From the NCBI GenBank assembly GCA_964499445.1, contig CAZCLE010000020.1:1-19725 (forward strand): a DNA stretch of 19,725 nucleotides, written 5' to 3'. The notes under the pieces were generated by a model. It saw only the letters and a list, made by a program, of their open reading frames with translations. It ran no database searches and was not told the origin of the DNA. Shown here piece after piece: positions 6,975 through 14,602 of this stretch. Origin of the DNA: GCA-2688105 sp964499445 (GTDB taxonomy: Bacteria; Chloroflexota; Dehalococcoidia; Dehalococcoidales; GCA-2688105). Position numbers and translations under genes: made by a program. Position 1 is the stretch's first letter. The number at the start of each line of letters is the position of its first letter.

Positions 6975-6979
6975 GCGAA

Positions 6980-7165
6980 ATGGAACAATGGCATTGTTTT
7001 AAATGTAAGGAGAAAATGGTTGAAGGCGACGTGTCGATGACTTATCTTGACACACCCGGCGATGTCGAGGGGATAAAATGCCCCAAATGCGGTGCTATTT
7101 ATTTGCTGGAGGAAATAGTTCTGGAAAAGGTGATTAAGGTTGAGGAGATGCTCGAAAGCAAGTAA
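6980..7165 (+). CDS. Small four-cysteine redox/zinc-ribbon protein (DVU_1557-like)
   Basis: A 61-residue protein with two CxxC pairs: CFKC (6-9) and CPKC (34-37). This is the layout of a rubredoxin-like or zinc-ribbon fold, followed by a helical tail of about 20 residues (EEIVLEKVIKVEEMLESK). The ATG at 6980 is preferred over a GTG at 6971, because AGGGG at 6967-6971 has normal spacing to the ATG and none to the GTG. It resembles what I recall as the DVU_1557 family of redox proteins, found with the same oxidoreductase and radical SAM genes elsewhere. It could carry electrons between the flavoprotein and the downstream enzymes. Binding of iron or zinc cannot be told from sequence. Confidence 0.75.
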   Translation: MEQWHCFKCKEKMVEGDVSMTYLDTPGDVEGIKCPKCGAIYLLEEIVLEKVIKVEEMLESK

Positions 7166-7192
7166 CTATATGAGCGGAGGCATTCACTTACT

Positions 7193-9688
7193 ATGAGCGA
7201 ACTAGACAAAATCATTGAAAAGTGCATCGGAGATGAGATGCCTTTTTGTCAGGCAGCTTGCCCCCTGCACGTAGATATGAAAGGTGCCATTACCTTAATC
7301 CGCGATGACAAATTTGATGAAGCCCTAAAGTTGATTAGAGAAAGGCTTCCCTTCCCTGGGATAATGGGGCGCATTTGCACCCACCCCTGTGAAGACATGT
7401 GCAAGAGGAAAGAAGTTGATGAACCTATCTCCATTATGTGTCTTAAGAGGAGTGCGGCTGATTATGGAATGGCAGGCGACGGTGATTTGACCATTGCTGA
7501 GGAAAAGAAAGAAAGGACAGCTATCATAGGTGGTGGCCCCGCTGGTTTGATGGCGGCTTATGAATTAAGAAAAATGGGCTATCAGGTTACCATTTTTGAA
7601 GCTTTGCCTATTTTAGGGGGAATGCTTGCCGTCGGTATTCCCGGATATCGCTTGCCCAGGGACATTCTGGAACAGGAACTGGGTATCATTGAAAAAATGG
7701 GCATACTGGTTAAGCTCAACACGCGGATAGGTGACGACATTAAGGTCTCGGAACTTAGACAGGATTTCAATGCTATTTTCATTGCCACTGGAGCCCAAAT
7801 GAGCGGAAAGTTGAAAATTGAGGGCTCAGAATTAGACGGGGTTTTATGGGGTGTGGATTTCCTAAAAGAGGTTAACCTCGGCCGGGAAGTCGAGGTTAAA
7901 GACAGGGTAGTAGTGATAGGCGGTGGCAATGTAGCTATTGATGTGGCTTTGACTGCTCTCCGTTCGGGGGCGAAGGAGGTTCAGCTGGCTTGCCTGGAAT
8001 CCAGAGAGGAAATGCCTGCGTTTGAATGGGAAATTCAGCAGGCATTAGATGAGGGCGTCAAGCTCAATGTGTCTTGGGGGCCAAAGAGAATCTTGGCAGA
8101 TGGCGAGAGGGTAAAAGGCATAGAACTTGTTTGCTGCACTTCAGTTTTTGACGAGGAGGGGAGATTTAATCCATCCTTTGATGAAGCAGTGACTACCCGT
8201 ATAGATACGGATATGGTGATTCTGGCTATCGGTCAGGCTCCAGACACGGCTTTCTTGGAAGATAGCGAAATACTACGTTCGAAGCGTGGTTATATAAGTG
8301 CGAACGAAACTACCTTAGAAACTAGCGTGCCCGGAATCTTTGCCGGGGGAGATGGGGTGTATGGTCCCAAATCAGTCATTGAAGCCCTGGCAGCCGGGAA
8401 AAAGGCGGCTATCTCTATTGACCGTTATATTAGAGGCGAGGACCTCACCGTTGGTCGAGATGATGAAGGACCCCAGGAAAGCAAATTGAAGGTTAACATA
8501 GAAGGGGTCAGCACCAAGAAGAGGGTAAGTATGCCTACTTTACCCTTAGAACAAAGGGAACGGGGTTTCCAAGAGATTGAATTAGGGCTTAGTAAAGAAG
8601 AGACTAAAGAGGAGGCAGAGAGGTGTCTTTCTTGTGAGTGTAAGCTTTGTGTTAAAGATTGCGAGTTTCTGAAGCTTTATTGCCAAACACCAAAGGAATT
8701 TGCCGAGAAGTTTAAGGCCGGCTATTTTAAGGAGAACCCGGCTATTCCATATTCTTGTAACCTCTGTGAGCTGTGCAAAACGCTTTGCCCTGAGGATTTG
8801 TGCCTCGGTGATATGTGCATGGAGATACGAGAGGCGATGGTGAAGGAAGGTATTGGACCTCTTCCCTCACACCAGTTTGTCAGGAGGGACCAGGAGTTTT
8901 CTACCTCCGACGCCTTTGCCCTGTCTAAATCTGCTCCCGAGGATGAAAAGGGCGAATGGGCCTTCTTTCCCGGCTGTACCCTATCCGCCCATTCACCAGA
9001 GCTGGTGATTAAGGTCTATGATTATCTCCGGGAGAAATTGCCGGGCACAGGAATTATCCTGAACTGCTGTGGGGCTCCAACCCACTGCCTTGGTGACCAC
9101 CCCAAGTTCGAGGAAATACTGGGCGGGCTTGAATCCGAGGTAAAGAAGCTGGGTGCTTCAGGAGTGCTTCTCGCCTGCCCTGATTGTTATCGCACCATCA
9201 AACGCAATTCCCCCGACCTTAAACTGAAGTCGGTCTACGAGGTAATAGCCGAGAAGGGGCTGCCTGAGGGAGCAAAAACCTCCAACCCCAAGACCTTCTC
9301 CCTGCATGACTCCTGCACCGTAAGAGACGAAATGGAGTTTATGGATAGTGTCAGAACCGTGGTCAAGCAGATGGGCTATCAAATAGAGGAGATGGAGTAT
9401 TCTAGAGAAAAGACACGCTGCTGCGGAGCTGGTGGAATGATTCCTTACGCCGATGCTCAACTATTCCTCAAACTAGCCAAACAGCGTGCTGATGAAGCCC
9501 CCTTTGATATGCTGGTATACTGCGCTGCCTGTCGCGAAACATTCGCTTCTGCAGAAAAGCCAACTATACATATCCTTGACCTGGTTTTCAATCCTGACTG
9601 GGAGAAGAATTTGCGTAAGCCACCACAGATGGGGAAAGCCAGGCGGGAAAAGCAGGCTGAGCTCAAGGGTCTCCTGGCAGGGGTCTAA
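7193..9688 (+). CDS. FAD/NAD(P) and iron-sulfur oxidoreductase, GltD-HdrD fusion
   Basis: An 831-residue cytoplasmic fusion. Residues 1-100 form the cysteine-rich GltD-type cluster domain (C11, C19, C23, C62, C66, C70, C83). Next comes a two-dinucleotide fold with GGGPAG (113-118) for FAD, GGGNVA (243-248) for NAD(P)H and AGGD near 384-387. Residues 478-542 hold a dicluster ferredoxin-like module (C478, C481, C483, C486, C490, and C522, C525, C528, C532). The C-terminal part has two HdrD/GlpC-type CCG domains (C595, CCG 625-627, CxxC 662-665; C708, CCG 743-745, CxxC 777-780). It probably moves electrons between NAD(P)H and a disulfide or low-potential carrier. As I recall, it matches a family described as pyridine nucleotide-disulfide oxidoreductase/dicluster-binding protein. 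The start follows GCGGAGG with a long 12-base gap. Confidence 0.85.
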   Translation: MSELDKIIEKCIGDEMPFCQAACPLHVDMKGAITLIRDDKFDEALKLIRERLPFPGIMGRICTHPCEDMCKRKEVDEPISIMCLKRSAADYGMAGDGDLTIAEEKKERTAIIGGGPAGLMAAYELRKMGYQVTIFEALPILGGMLAVGIPGYRLPRDILEQELGIIEKMGILVKLNTRIGDDIKVSELRQDFNAIFIATGAQMSGKLKIEGSELDGVLWGVDFLKEVNLGREVEVKDRVVVIGGGNVAIDVALTALRSGAKEVQLACLESREEMPAFEWEIQQALDEGVKLNVSWGPKRILADGERVKGIELVCCTSVFDEEGRFNPSFDEAVTTRIDTDMVILAIGQAPDTAFLEDSEILRSKRGYISANETTLETSVPGIFAGGDGVYGPKSVIEALAAGKKAAISIDRYIRGEDLTVGRDDEGPQESKLKVNIEGVSTKKRVSMPTLPLEQRERGFQEIELGLSKEETKEEAERCLSCECKLCVKDCEFLKLYCQTPKEFAEKFKAGYFKENPAIPYSCNLCELCKTLCPEDLCLGDMCMEIREAMVKEGIGPLPSHQFVRRDQEFSTSDAFALSKSAPEDEKGEWAFFPGCTLSAHSPELVIKVYDYLREKLPGTGIILNCCGAPTHCLGDHPKFEEILGGLESEVKKLGASGVLLACPDCYRTIKRNSPDLKLKSVYEVIAEKGLPEGAKTSNPKTFSLHDSCTVRDEMEFMDSVRTVVKQMGYQIEEMEYSREKTRCCGAGGMIPYADAQLFLKLAKQRADEAPFDMLVYCAACRETFASAEKPTIHILDLVFNPDWEKNLRKPPQMGKARREKQAELKGLLAGV

Positions 9689-9717
9689 TACTGACTTAAT
9701 TATGTGGGTAATTAGAG

Positions 9718-10503
9718 ATGACTGAGAAAGCCAAGGAGGACGCAGTTAAATTATATGAATCGTGTGTCTTTGACCAGTTATTGGGGGAAACGCTGCACCC
9801 CGGCGGGCTAAAGCTTACCGCAAGGTTAGCCGAGGTCGCTGGCATTAACAGCGACTCTGTTGTTTTAGATATCGCCTGTGGCAAGGGCACGACCGCCTTT
9901 TTCCTAGCCAGGGAGTATGATTGCCGTGTTATCGGCATTGACCTATCAGATAAGATGATTTCCTTCTGTAAAGGTAGAACTGAGGGGGAAGAGGTAACTG
10001 GCAGGGTAAGCTTCTTGCTGGGCGATGGAGAGAACCTGCCCTTCAGCGATTCCTCCTTTGATACTGTAATATCCGAATGTTCCCTCTCCCTTCTTCCCAA
10101 CAAGGAGATTGCCGCCCGAGACATTGGGCGCGTCTTAAAATCGGGGGGAAAGCTGGTAATGACCGATATCATCCTCAATGGAGAGGTAAGTAACGAGCTG
10201 AGGAGTCAAGTCGGTTTCGCCTGCTGTCTGGCTGGCGCTTGGCAAGCGGAGGAATACATCAATCTCCTGGAACGGGTTGGACTTCAATCCCCTTACATGG
10301 AAGACCATTCCCACGAATTAGGGAAAGTGGCTTTCCAGCTAGGTATTACCTTCGGCTCCATAGATAACTTCGCCGGCAAGTTACCAAAGGGACCGTGTCA
10401 ATGGAAACGGGCGGGAGATGCCACTCCCTCTCTCCATGCCTACCAGGAGTACCTCAGACTGGGAAGACCCGGCTATGCCCTACTGGCGATGACCAAGATG
10501 TGA
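9718..10503 (+). CDS. SAM-dependent methyltransferase, class I (TrsM/DVU_1556-like)
   Basis: A 261-residue Rossmann-fold methyltransferase. Motif I is VVLDIACGKGTTA (about 48-60), the acidic end of strand 2 is VIGIDLSDKMI, and the post-I region is LLGDGENLPFSDSSFDTV, as in the UbiE/ArsM-like superfamily. The C-terminal 80 residues are specific and would set the substrate. The start is ATG at 9718, 30 bases after the preceding stop, with only a weak ribosome site. Its place between the dicluster oxidoreductase and the TrsS-like radical SAM gene matches my memory of the DVU_1556 (TrsM) family. The methyl acceptor is unknown. A generic ArsM-like or quinone methyltransferase role is the alternative, but no arsenic or quinone genes are nearby. 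Confidence 0.8.
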   Translation: MTEKAKEDAVKLYESCVFDQLLGETLHPGGLKLTARLAEVAGINSDSVVLDIACGKGTTAFFLAREYDCRVIGIDLSDKMISFCKGRTEGEEVTGRVSFLLGDGENLPFSDSSFDTVISECSLSLLPNKEIAARDIGRVLKSGGKLVMTDIILNGEVSNELRSQVGFACCLAGAWQAEEYINLLERVGLQSPYMEDHSHELGKVAFQLGITFGSIDNFAGKLPKGPCQWKRAGDATPSLHAYQEYLRLGRPGYALLAMTKM

Positions 10504-10537
10504 AAGCAATTATCCAGATAGCGGAGGTTGGCTAAGG

Positions 10538-11908
10538 ATGGGAAAACTGCTAGGAGAGACAGAAAGTCTCTGCCCGGTATGTCTCAAGAGAATCCCAGCC
10601 AGGAAGGTGGCAGACAACGGGAAGGTCTATCTGGAAAAGACCTGTCCCGAGCATGGCGAAAGTAAGGTCCTTATCTGGCGGCAGGATGCCAGGCACTACC
10701 TGGACTGGGCTAAGGGCAGCGAGAAAGGTTCCGGTCCGCTCCACAGCTTTACCGCCGTGGATAAGGGCTGTCCCTATGATTGTGGACTGTGCCCGGAGCA
10801 CTGGACGCGAGCCTGTACCATGGTGATGGAGGTTACCCTGAGGTGTAACCTTAAGTGTCCGGTCTGCTTCGCCAGCGCTGATAAGAATAAAGAACATGAA
10901 CCAGATATTGAGGTCATCCGCGGCATGTATGAAGCGATTATGGAGGGGGTGGGTGCCTGTACTATCCAGCTCAGTGGTGGTGAGCCTACAGTGCGCGATG
11001 ACTTGCCTCAAATCGCTGCCTTAGGGCGAGAAGCTGGATTCAATCATATCCTGATTAATACCAACGGGCTCAGAATAGCCCGAGAACCGGATTATTTACG
11101 GCGTCTCAAGGACGCCGGTGCCAGCGCTATCTATCTCCAATTCGACGGGGTAACTGATGATGTCTATCGCTACACCCGAGGACGAAATCTCTTTGATATT
11201 AAAAGGCAGGCGCTGGATAACTGCACCCGGGAGAAAATTGGGGTTATCCTTGTACCCACCATTATCCCCGGTGTAAACGACCATCAGCTAGGGGACATCG
11301 TCAGGTTCGCCAAGAGCCGGATACCCACCGTTAAGGGAATCCACTTTCAGCCCATAAGCTATTTGGGTCGTTACCCCCACCCACCCAGTGATGAAGACCG
11401 GATAACTATCCCCGATGTAATCCGTGCCCTGGAATCTCAGACTGAGGGCGAACTCAAGTGGCAGGATTTTCTCCCTCGCCATGCCCAGGACTCACACTGC
11501 GCGTTTTCCAGCTTTTTCATCCTGACCGAGGAGGGAAAGCTGCAAGCCATAAGCAATCTGGCTCGAGGGCGGGTTACCGGCTGGGGTTCATGCACCGAGC
11601 CCCCTCCCGAGGAGAGCTCACGACGCTTTATGAGCCGTCACTGGCGACTTAATGAGAGCCACTGCCCATCCTGTAATGCCGGAGACTTCTACGACCGATT
11701 GCTAAACTATTACCTGACCATCACCTGCATGCCCTTTCAGGATGTGTGGAGTGTGGATATAGATAGACTGCGCGGGTGCTGTGGTCATGTGGTTACCCCG
11801 GACCGGCGAATAATACCCTTCTGCGCCTATTATTTGACCAACACTAGCGGAGAGAGGCTCTATTCCACCCCTTTATTGGTCGGCAACAAGGTAGGGCAAG
11901 GAAAATGA
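10538..11908 (+). CDS. Radical SAM protein, Tes/MJ0619/TrsS-like
   Basis: A 456-residue radical SAM enzyme. The cluster motif is CNLKCPVC (C103, C107, C110), preceded by KGCPYDCGLCPEH (C78, C82, C85) and C93. That arrangement is typical of the MJ0619/tetraether synthase (Tes) superfamily. An N-terminal zinc-ribbon-like part has CPVC (12-15) and C36. GGEPT after strand 2 is the SAM-binding motif. The C-terminus has more cysteines (HCPSC, RGCCGH) that may hold a second cluster. I recall the family name TrsS for proteins in this context, some of them selenoproteins; here every site is cysteine. It has a GCGGAGG site, and its stop overlaps the next start (ATGA, 11905-11908). Radical methylation or C-C bond formation is the likely chemistry; substrate unknown. 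Confidence 0.85.
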   Translation: MGKLLGETESLCPVCLKRIPARKVADNGKVYLEKTCPEHGESKVLIWRQDARHYLDWAKGSEKGSGPLHSFTAVDKGCPYDCGLCPEHWTRACTMVMEVTLRCNLKCPVCFASADKNKEHEPDIEVIRGMYEAIMEGVGACTIQLSGGEPTVRDDLPQIAALGREAGFNHILINTNGLRIAREPDYLRRLKDAGASAIYLQFDGVTDDVYRYTRGRNLFDIKRQALDNCTREKIGVILVPTIIPGVNDHQLGDIVRFAKSRIPTVKGIHFQPISYLGRYPHPPSDEDRITIPDVIRALESQTEGELKWQDFLPRHAQDSHCAFSSFFILTEEGKLQAISNLARGRVTGWGSCTEPPPEESSRRFMSRHWRLNESHCPSCNAGDFYDRLLNYYLTITCMPFQDVWSVDIDRLRGCCGHVVTPDRRIIPFCAYYLTNTSGERLYSTPLLVGNKVGQGK

Positions 11909-12915
11909 CGGAAATTGATGCACGAGTAGCATCAATATTGGCCCAGGCCTCAGAGGGAGGGGAAATTAGCAAGCCGCAAGCTATAGAACTCTTGAAAATA
12001 GACCCCAATTCAAGTGAATTTTACGCGCTTATGGCAATAGCTGATAGCTTATCGCGTCGGCAATTCAACAACCGCGGCGAGGTATTTGCTCAAATAGGAA
12101 TTAATTTTTGGCCTTGTTCCAAAAACTGCGCTTTTTGTAGTTTTGGTGAAAGCACGGGCTTGGTCAAGTCACCCTTAGAATTTAGCTTGGAGGAGGTAGT
12201 CACCAGAGCAAAGGCATTTGAAGAAGCCGGGGCAAATGCCATTTTCCTTATGACAACCGCAGATTACCCCTTCGACCAATTCATCGAAATAGCAAAAGCA
12301 GTAAGAGAAGACATCTCACTGCCCTTAGTAGCCAATATTGGAGATTTTGGTACCCAGGAAGCAGAAGCGCTACTAAGCGCAGGATTCCAAGGAGTTTATC
12401 ACGTGTTTCGTTTACGTGAGAGCAAGGATACAAGGATACCATCGGAGGTCAGGCTAGCCACCCTGGATACAATAAAGGATTCCAAATTAGAGCTAGGCTT
12501 TTGCGTTGAGCCAATTGGGCCGGAGCATTCCCCAGAAGAACTAGTTGAAGAGATGTTCCGTGGCAAGCAATACGGTACCGTTAACCATGCAGCGATGTGG
12601 AGGGTTCCAGCACCTGGGATACCCCTTGCCCCACTGGGCAAGATCTCTGAGGTCGAGCTAGCAAAGGCAGTGGCAGTTACAAGATTGGTCAGTGGTGACA
12701 TCATTAAGGCTATGGGGGTTCATGAACCACGCGTATTGGCCTTGCGCGCCGGGGCTAATCAAATCTATGCGGAAACAGGCCCTAATCCTAGGGATACGTT
12801 AGAAGACACTTCCAAGGGAGGCAGAGGCTTTTCTGTGGAGAAGTGTAAAGAAATGCTGTGGGAAGCTGGGTGGATGCCTCTTGAAGGGCCAACTCAGGTA
12901 TTTGGAGAAACATAG
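11905..12915 (+). CDS. Radical SAM protein, biotin synthase-like
   Basis: A 336-residue radical SAM protein with CSKNCAFC (C71, C75, C78). The N-terminal helical lead and TIM-barrel pattern resemble BioB, HydE and PylB. The C-terminus reads GANQIYAETGPNPRDTLEDTSKGGRGFSVEKCKEMLWEAG, close to the end of that family. No extra cysteine set like the [2Fe-2S] ligands of BioB is evident, so it is probably not a true biotin synthase, and no other biotin genes are near. It overlaps the TrsS-like gene by four bases, so it is translationally coupled and very likely works in the same pathway. Its codons look more AT-rich than those of the gene before it, which hints at a separate origin. Substrate unknown. 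Confidence 0.8.
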   Translation: MTEIDARVASILAQASEGGEISKPQAIELLKIDPNSSEFYALMAIADSLSRRQFNNRGEVFAQIGINFWPCSKNCAFCSFGESTGLVKSPLEFSLEEVVTRAKAFEEAGANAIFLMTTADYPFDQFIEIAKAVREDISLPLVANIGDFGTQEAEALLSAGFQGVYHVFRLRESKDTRIPSEVRLATLDTIKDSKLELGFCVEPIGPEHSPEELVEEMFRGKQYGTVNHAAMWRVPAPGIPLAPLGKISEVELAKAVAVTRLVSGDIIKAMGVHEPRVLALRAGANQIYAETGPNPRDTLEDTSKGGRGFSVEKCKEMLWEAGWMPLEGPTQVFGET

Positions 12916-13122
12916 CGAGTAAAAGAAATAGGAGCCTGCTGGGAGCATGTAGTTCGACAGGGTTCTGCAGTGGAACTTTTCCATCAGTATCTCAGCTGCT
13001 ATTATGGTAGGGCTTTAATGGGGCGGTCAATCCAGGACGAGGTCATTTACTAAAGGTAGATTCAAAAGGGTAGGTTGATAAACAATCTAACGGAAACGTG
13101 TTTTATCGCTAGGAGTTAATGT

Positions 13123-14514
13123 TTGGAAACCATTTTTCTGGAGCCGTGGCTCCATAACATAATCAGGCAAAAAGTAAAAGAGGACCCTGAATATCGGCAA
13201 TTTACTGGGAAAGAAAGCATTGACCAGGTAACCAGAGCCGATATAGACCGTTATCAGCTTTTCAAACTCAGAAAGATACTCTCCTACGTTTATGAAAAGA
13301 GCACTTTCTACCGAGAATTGTTTAATAAAAGTGGAATAAAGGTCAACGATATAGGCTCCCTGGATGACTTAGCTAATATCCCCCTCACTAATCCTATAGA
13401 CCTGGCACAGCATCCCTATCAATTTGCCTGCGTTTCGCATGGTGAGATAGAACGGGCAACTACTTTTACCTCTTCGGGCACGACCGGTCCCCAAAAGAGG
13501 GTATTCTGCACCGAGGGAGACCTGGAGACGATGACCGATTTTATGGGAGCAGGCATGAGGTCGGTTGCCACCGAGGGTGATGTGGTTCAGATAATGCTGC
13601 CCAGCGCCAGGCCCAATGACCAGGCTGATTTGCTGGCCAAGGGGGTAATAAAAATGGGCGGCTTACCGATAATTTCAGGCATTGCCCCAAGCCCCGAGGA
13701 GCAGCTGAGAATAATAGACGAGGCTCACTCAACTGTCCTGTTCGTCTCGGTATCGCGCATGTATCGGATTACACAGGAAACACGGCACAATCACGATTTA
13801 AAAGCAAAAGGGGTTAAGGCCTTATTCGTTACCTCTGAATACCTATCCGAATCTATGAGAAGGCAACTACAGGATGCCTGGAACTGCGATGTCCCTGCCC
13901 ATTACGGACTGACGGAAATGGGGCTGGGGGTTGCCATAGAGTGTCATGCCCATAGCGGCTTTCACTTCAATGAGGCTGACCTGCTGGTGGAGGTGGTAGA
14001 CCCTGAGACCGGCGCGGTATTAGGTAATGATGCCGAAGGAGAGCTGGTCTTTACCACCCTGACCAGGGAAGCAATGCCCCTGATTAGATACCGAACGCAC
14101 GATATATCTAGGTTGGTCGGCAGTCCCTGCGAGTGCGGAGCGTCTACCTTAAAAAAGATAGCTAAAATAACCAGAAGGCGGGAAGGGATAGTGAAAATAG
14201 GCGAGGGGGATGAAATATACCCGGCAATGTTTGATGAACTTATTTTTAGTATCCCGGACATCATTGATTATCAATTGACTCTTGGCAAAGAAGGAGGTCG
14301 GGACATCCTTCTTTTTAAGGCTGAGGTTACCGGAGAGGGTCAGCATATCGGTGAGGCGATAAGCAACACGGTATTGAGCCACCGGCTAATCAGAAAAAAT
14401 GTTGACGCTGATAGAATGGCTTTACCCGAAGTGGAACTGGTAAGCCAGGGTACATTGAAGCGCATGACCAGAGCCAAGAAGCTTATCGTAGATGAGCGTC
14501 AGGGTAAGGGATAG
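13123..14514 (+). CDS. AMP-forming acyl-CoA ligase, PaaK/DVU_1553-like
   Basis: A 463-residue adenylate-forming enzyme. The phosphate-binding loop is TSSGTTGPQK (116-125), the adenine region is HYGLTEMG, and a cysteine pair follows in SPCECGAST. The last 110 residues form the mobile C-terminal domain (TRRREGIVKIGEGDEIYP onward). Overall it resembles phenylacetate-CoA ligase, and I recall a DVU_1553 family of such ligases in the related Desulfovibrio cluster. It would convert an organic acid, ATP and CoA into an acyl-CoA plus AMP. The start is TTG at 13123, seven bases after AGGAG; the nearby ATG at 13119 is in another frame. The 207 bases upstream hold no terminator and no clear promoter. The acid substrate is not readable. 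Confidence 0.85.
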   Translation: METIFLEPWLHNIIRQKVKEDPEYRQFTGKESIDQVTRADIDRYQLFKLRKILSYVYEKSTFYRELFNKSGIKVNDIGSLDDLANIPLTNPIDLAQHPYQFACVSHGEIERATTFTSSGTTGPQKRVFCTEGDLETMTDFMGAGMRSVATEGDVVQIMLPSARPNDQADLLAKGVIKMGGLPIISGIAPSPEEQLRIIDEAHSTVLFVSVSRMYRITQETRHNHDLKAKGVKALFVTSEYLSESMRRQLQDAWNCDVPAHYGLTEMGLGVAIECHAHSGFHFNEADLLVEVVDPETGAVLGNDAEGELVFTTLTREAMPLIRYRTHDISRLVGSPCECGASTLKKIAKITRRREGIVKIGEGDEIYPAMFDELIFSIPDIIDYQLTLGKEGGRDILLFKAEVTGEGQHIGEAISNTVLSHRLIRKNVDADRMALPEVELVSQGTLKRMTRAKKLIVDERQGKG

Positions 14515-14602
14515 TCTTGTGGTTGTGCGTCAAATCGTTTAAACTGTAAGCCAACTTTTGATTGCTGCCTTACCAAAGACGTAACCGAGCGAGGAGGTTC
14601 AG

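Noticed and set aside
6971..6979. GTG at 6971 as start of the four-cysteine protein
   Set aside because: The only ribosome site (AGGGG) abuts or overlaps it, while ATG 6980 has normal spacing. The GTGA overlap makes it possible but less likely.
9696..10178. Minus-strand 160-codon frame opposite the methyltransferase
   Set aside because: It is a shadow of the SAM-binding fold on the plus strand, with Ser/Pro-rich non-protein-like content.
10550..11011. Minus-strand 153-codon frame opposite the radical SAM gene
   Set aside because: The plus strand carries intact radical SAM motifs here; the antisense frame has no recognisable domain or ribosome site.
12916..13122. Promoter or terminator between the BioB-like gene and the CoA ligase
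   Set aside because: Only a four-base-pair GTTC/GAAC hairpin and poor -35/-10 pairs are seen, so none is annotated.
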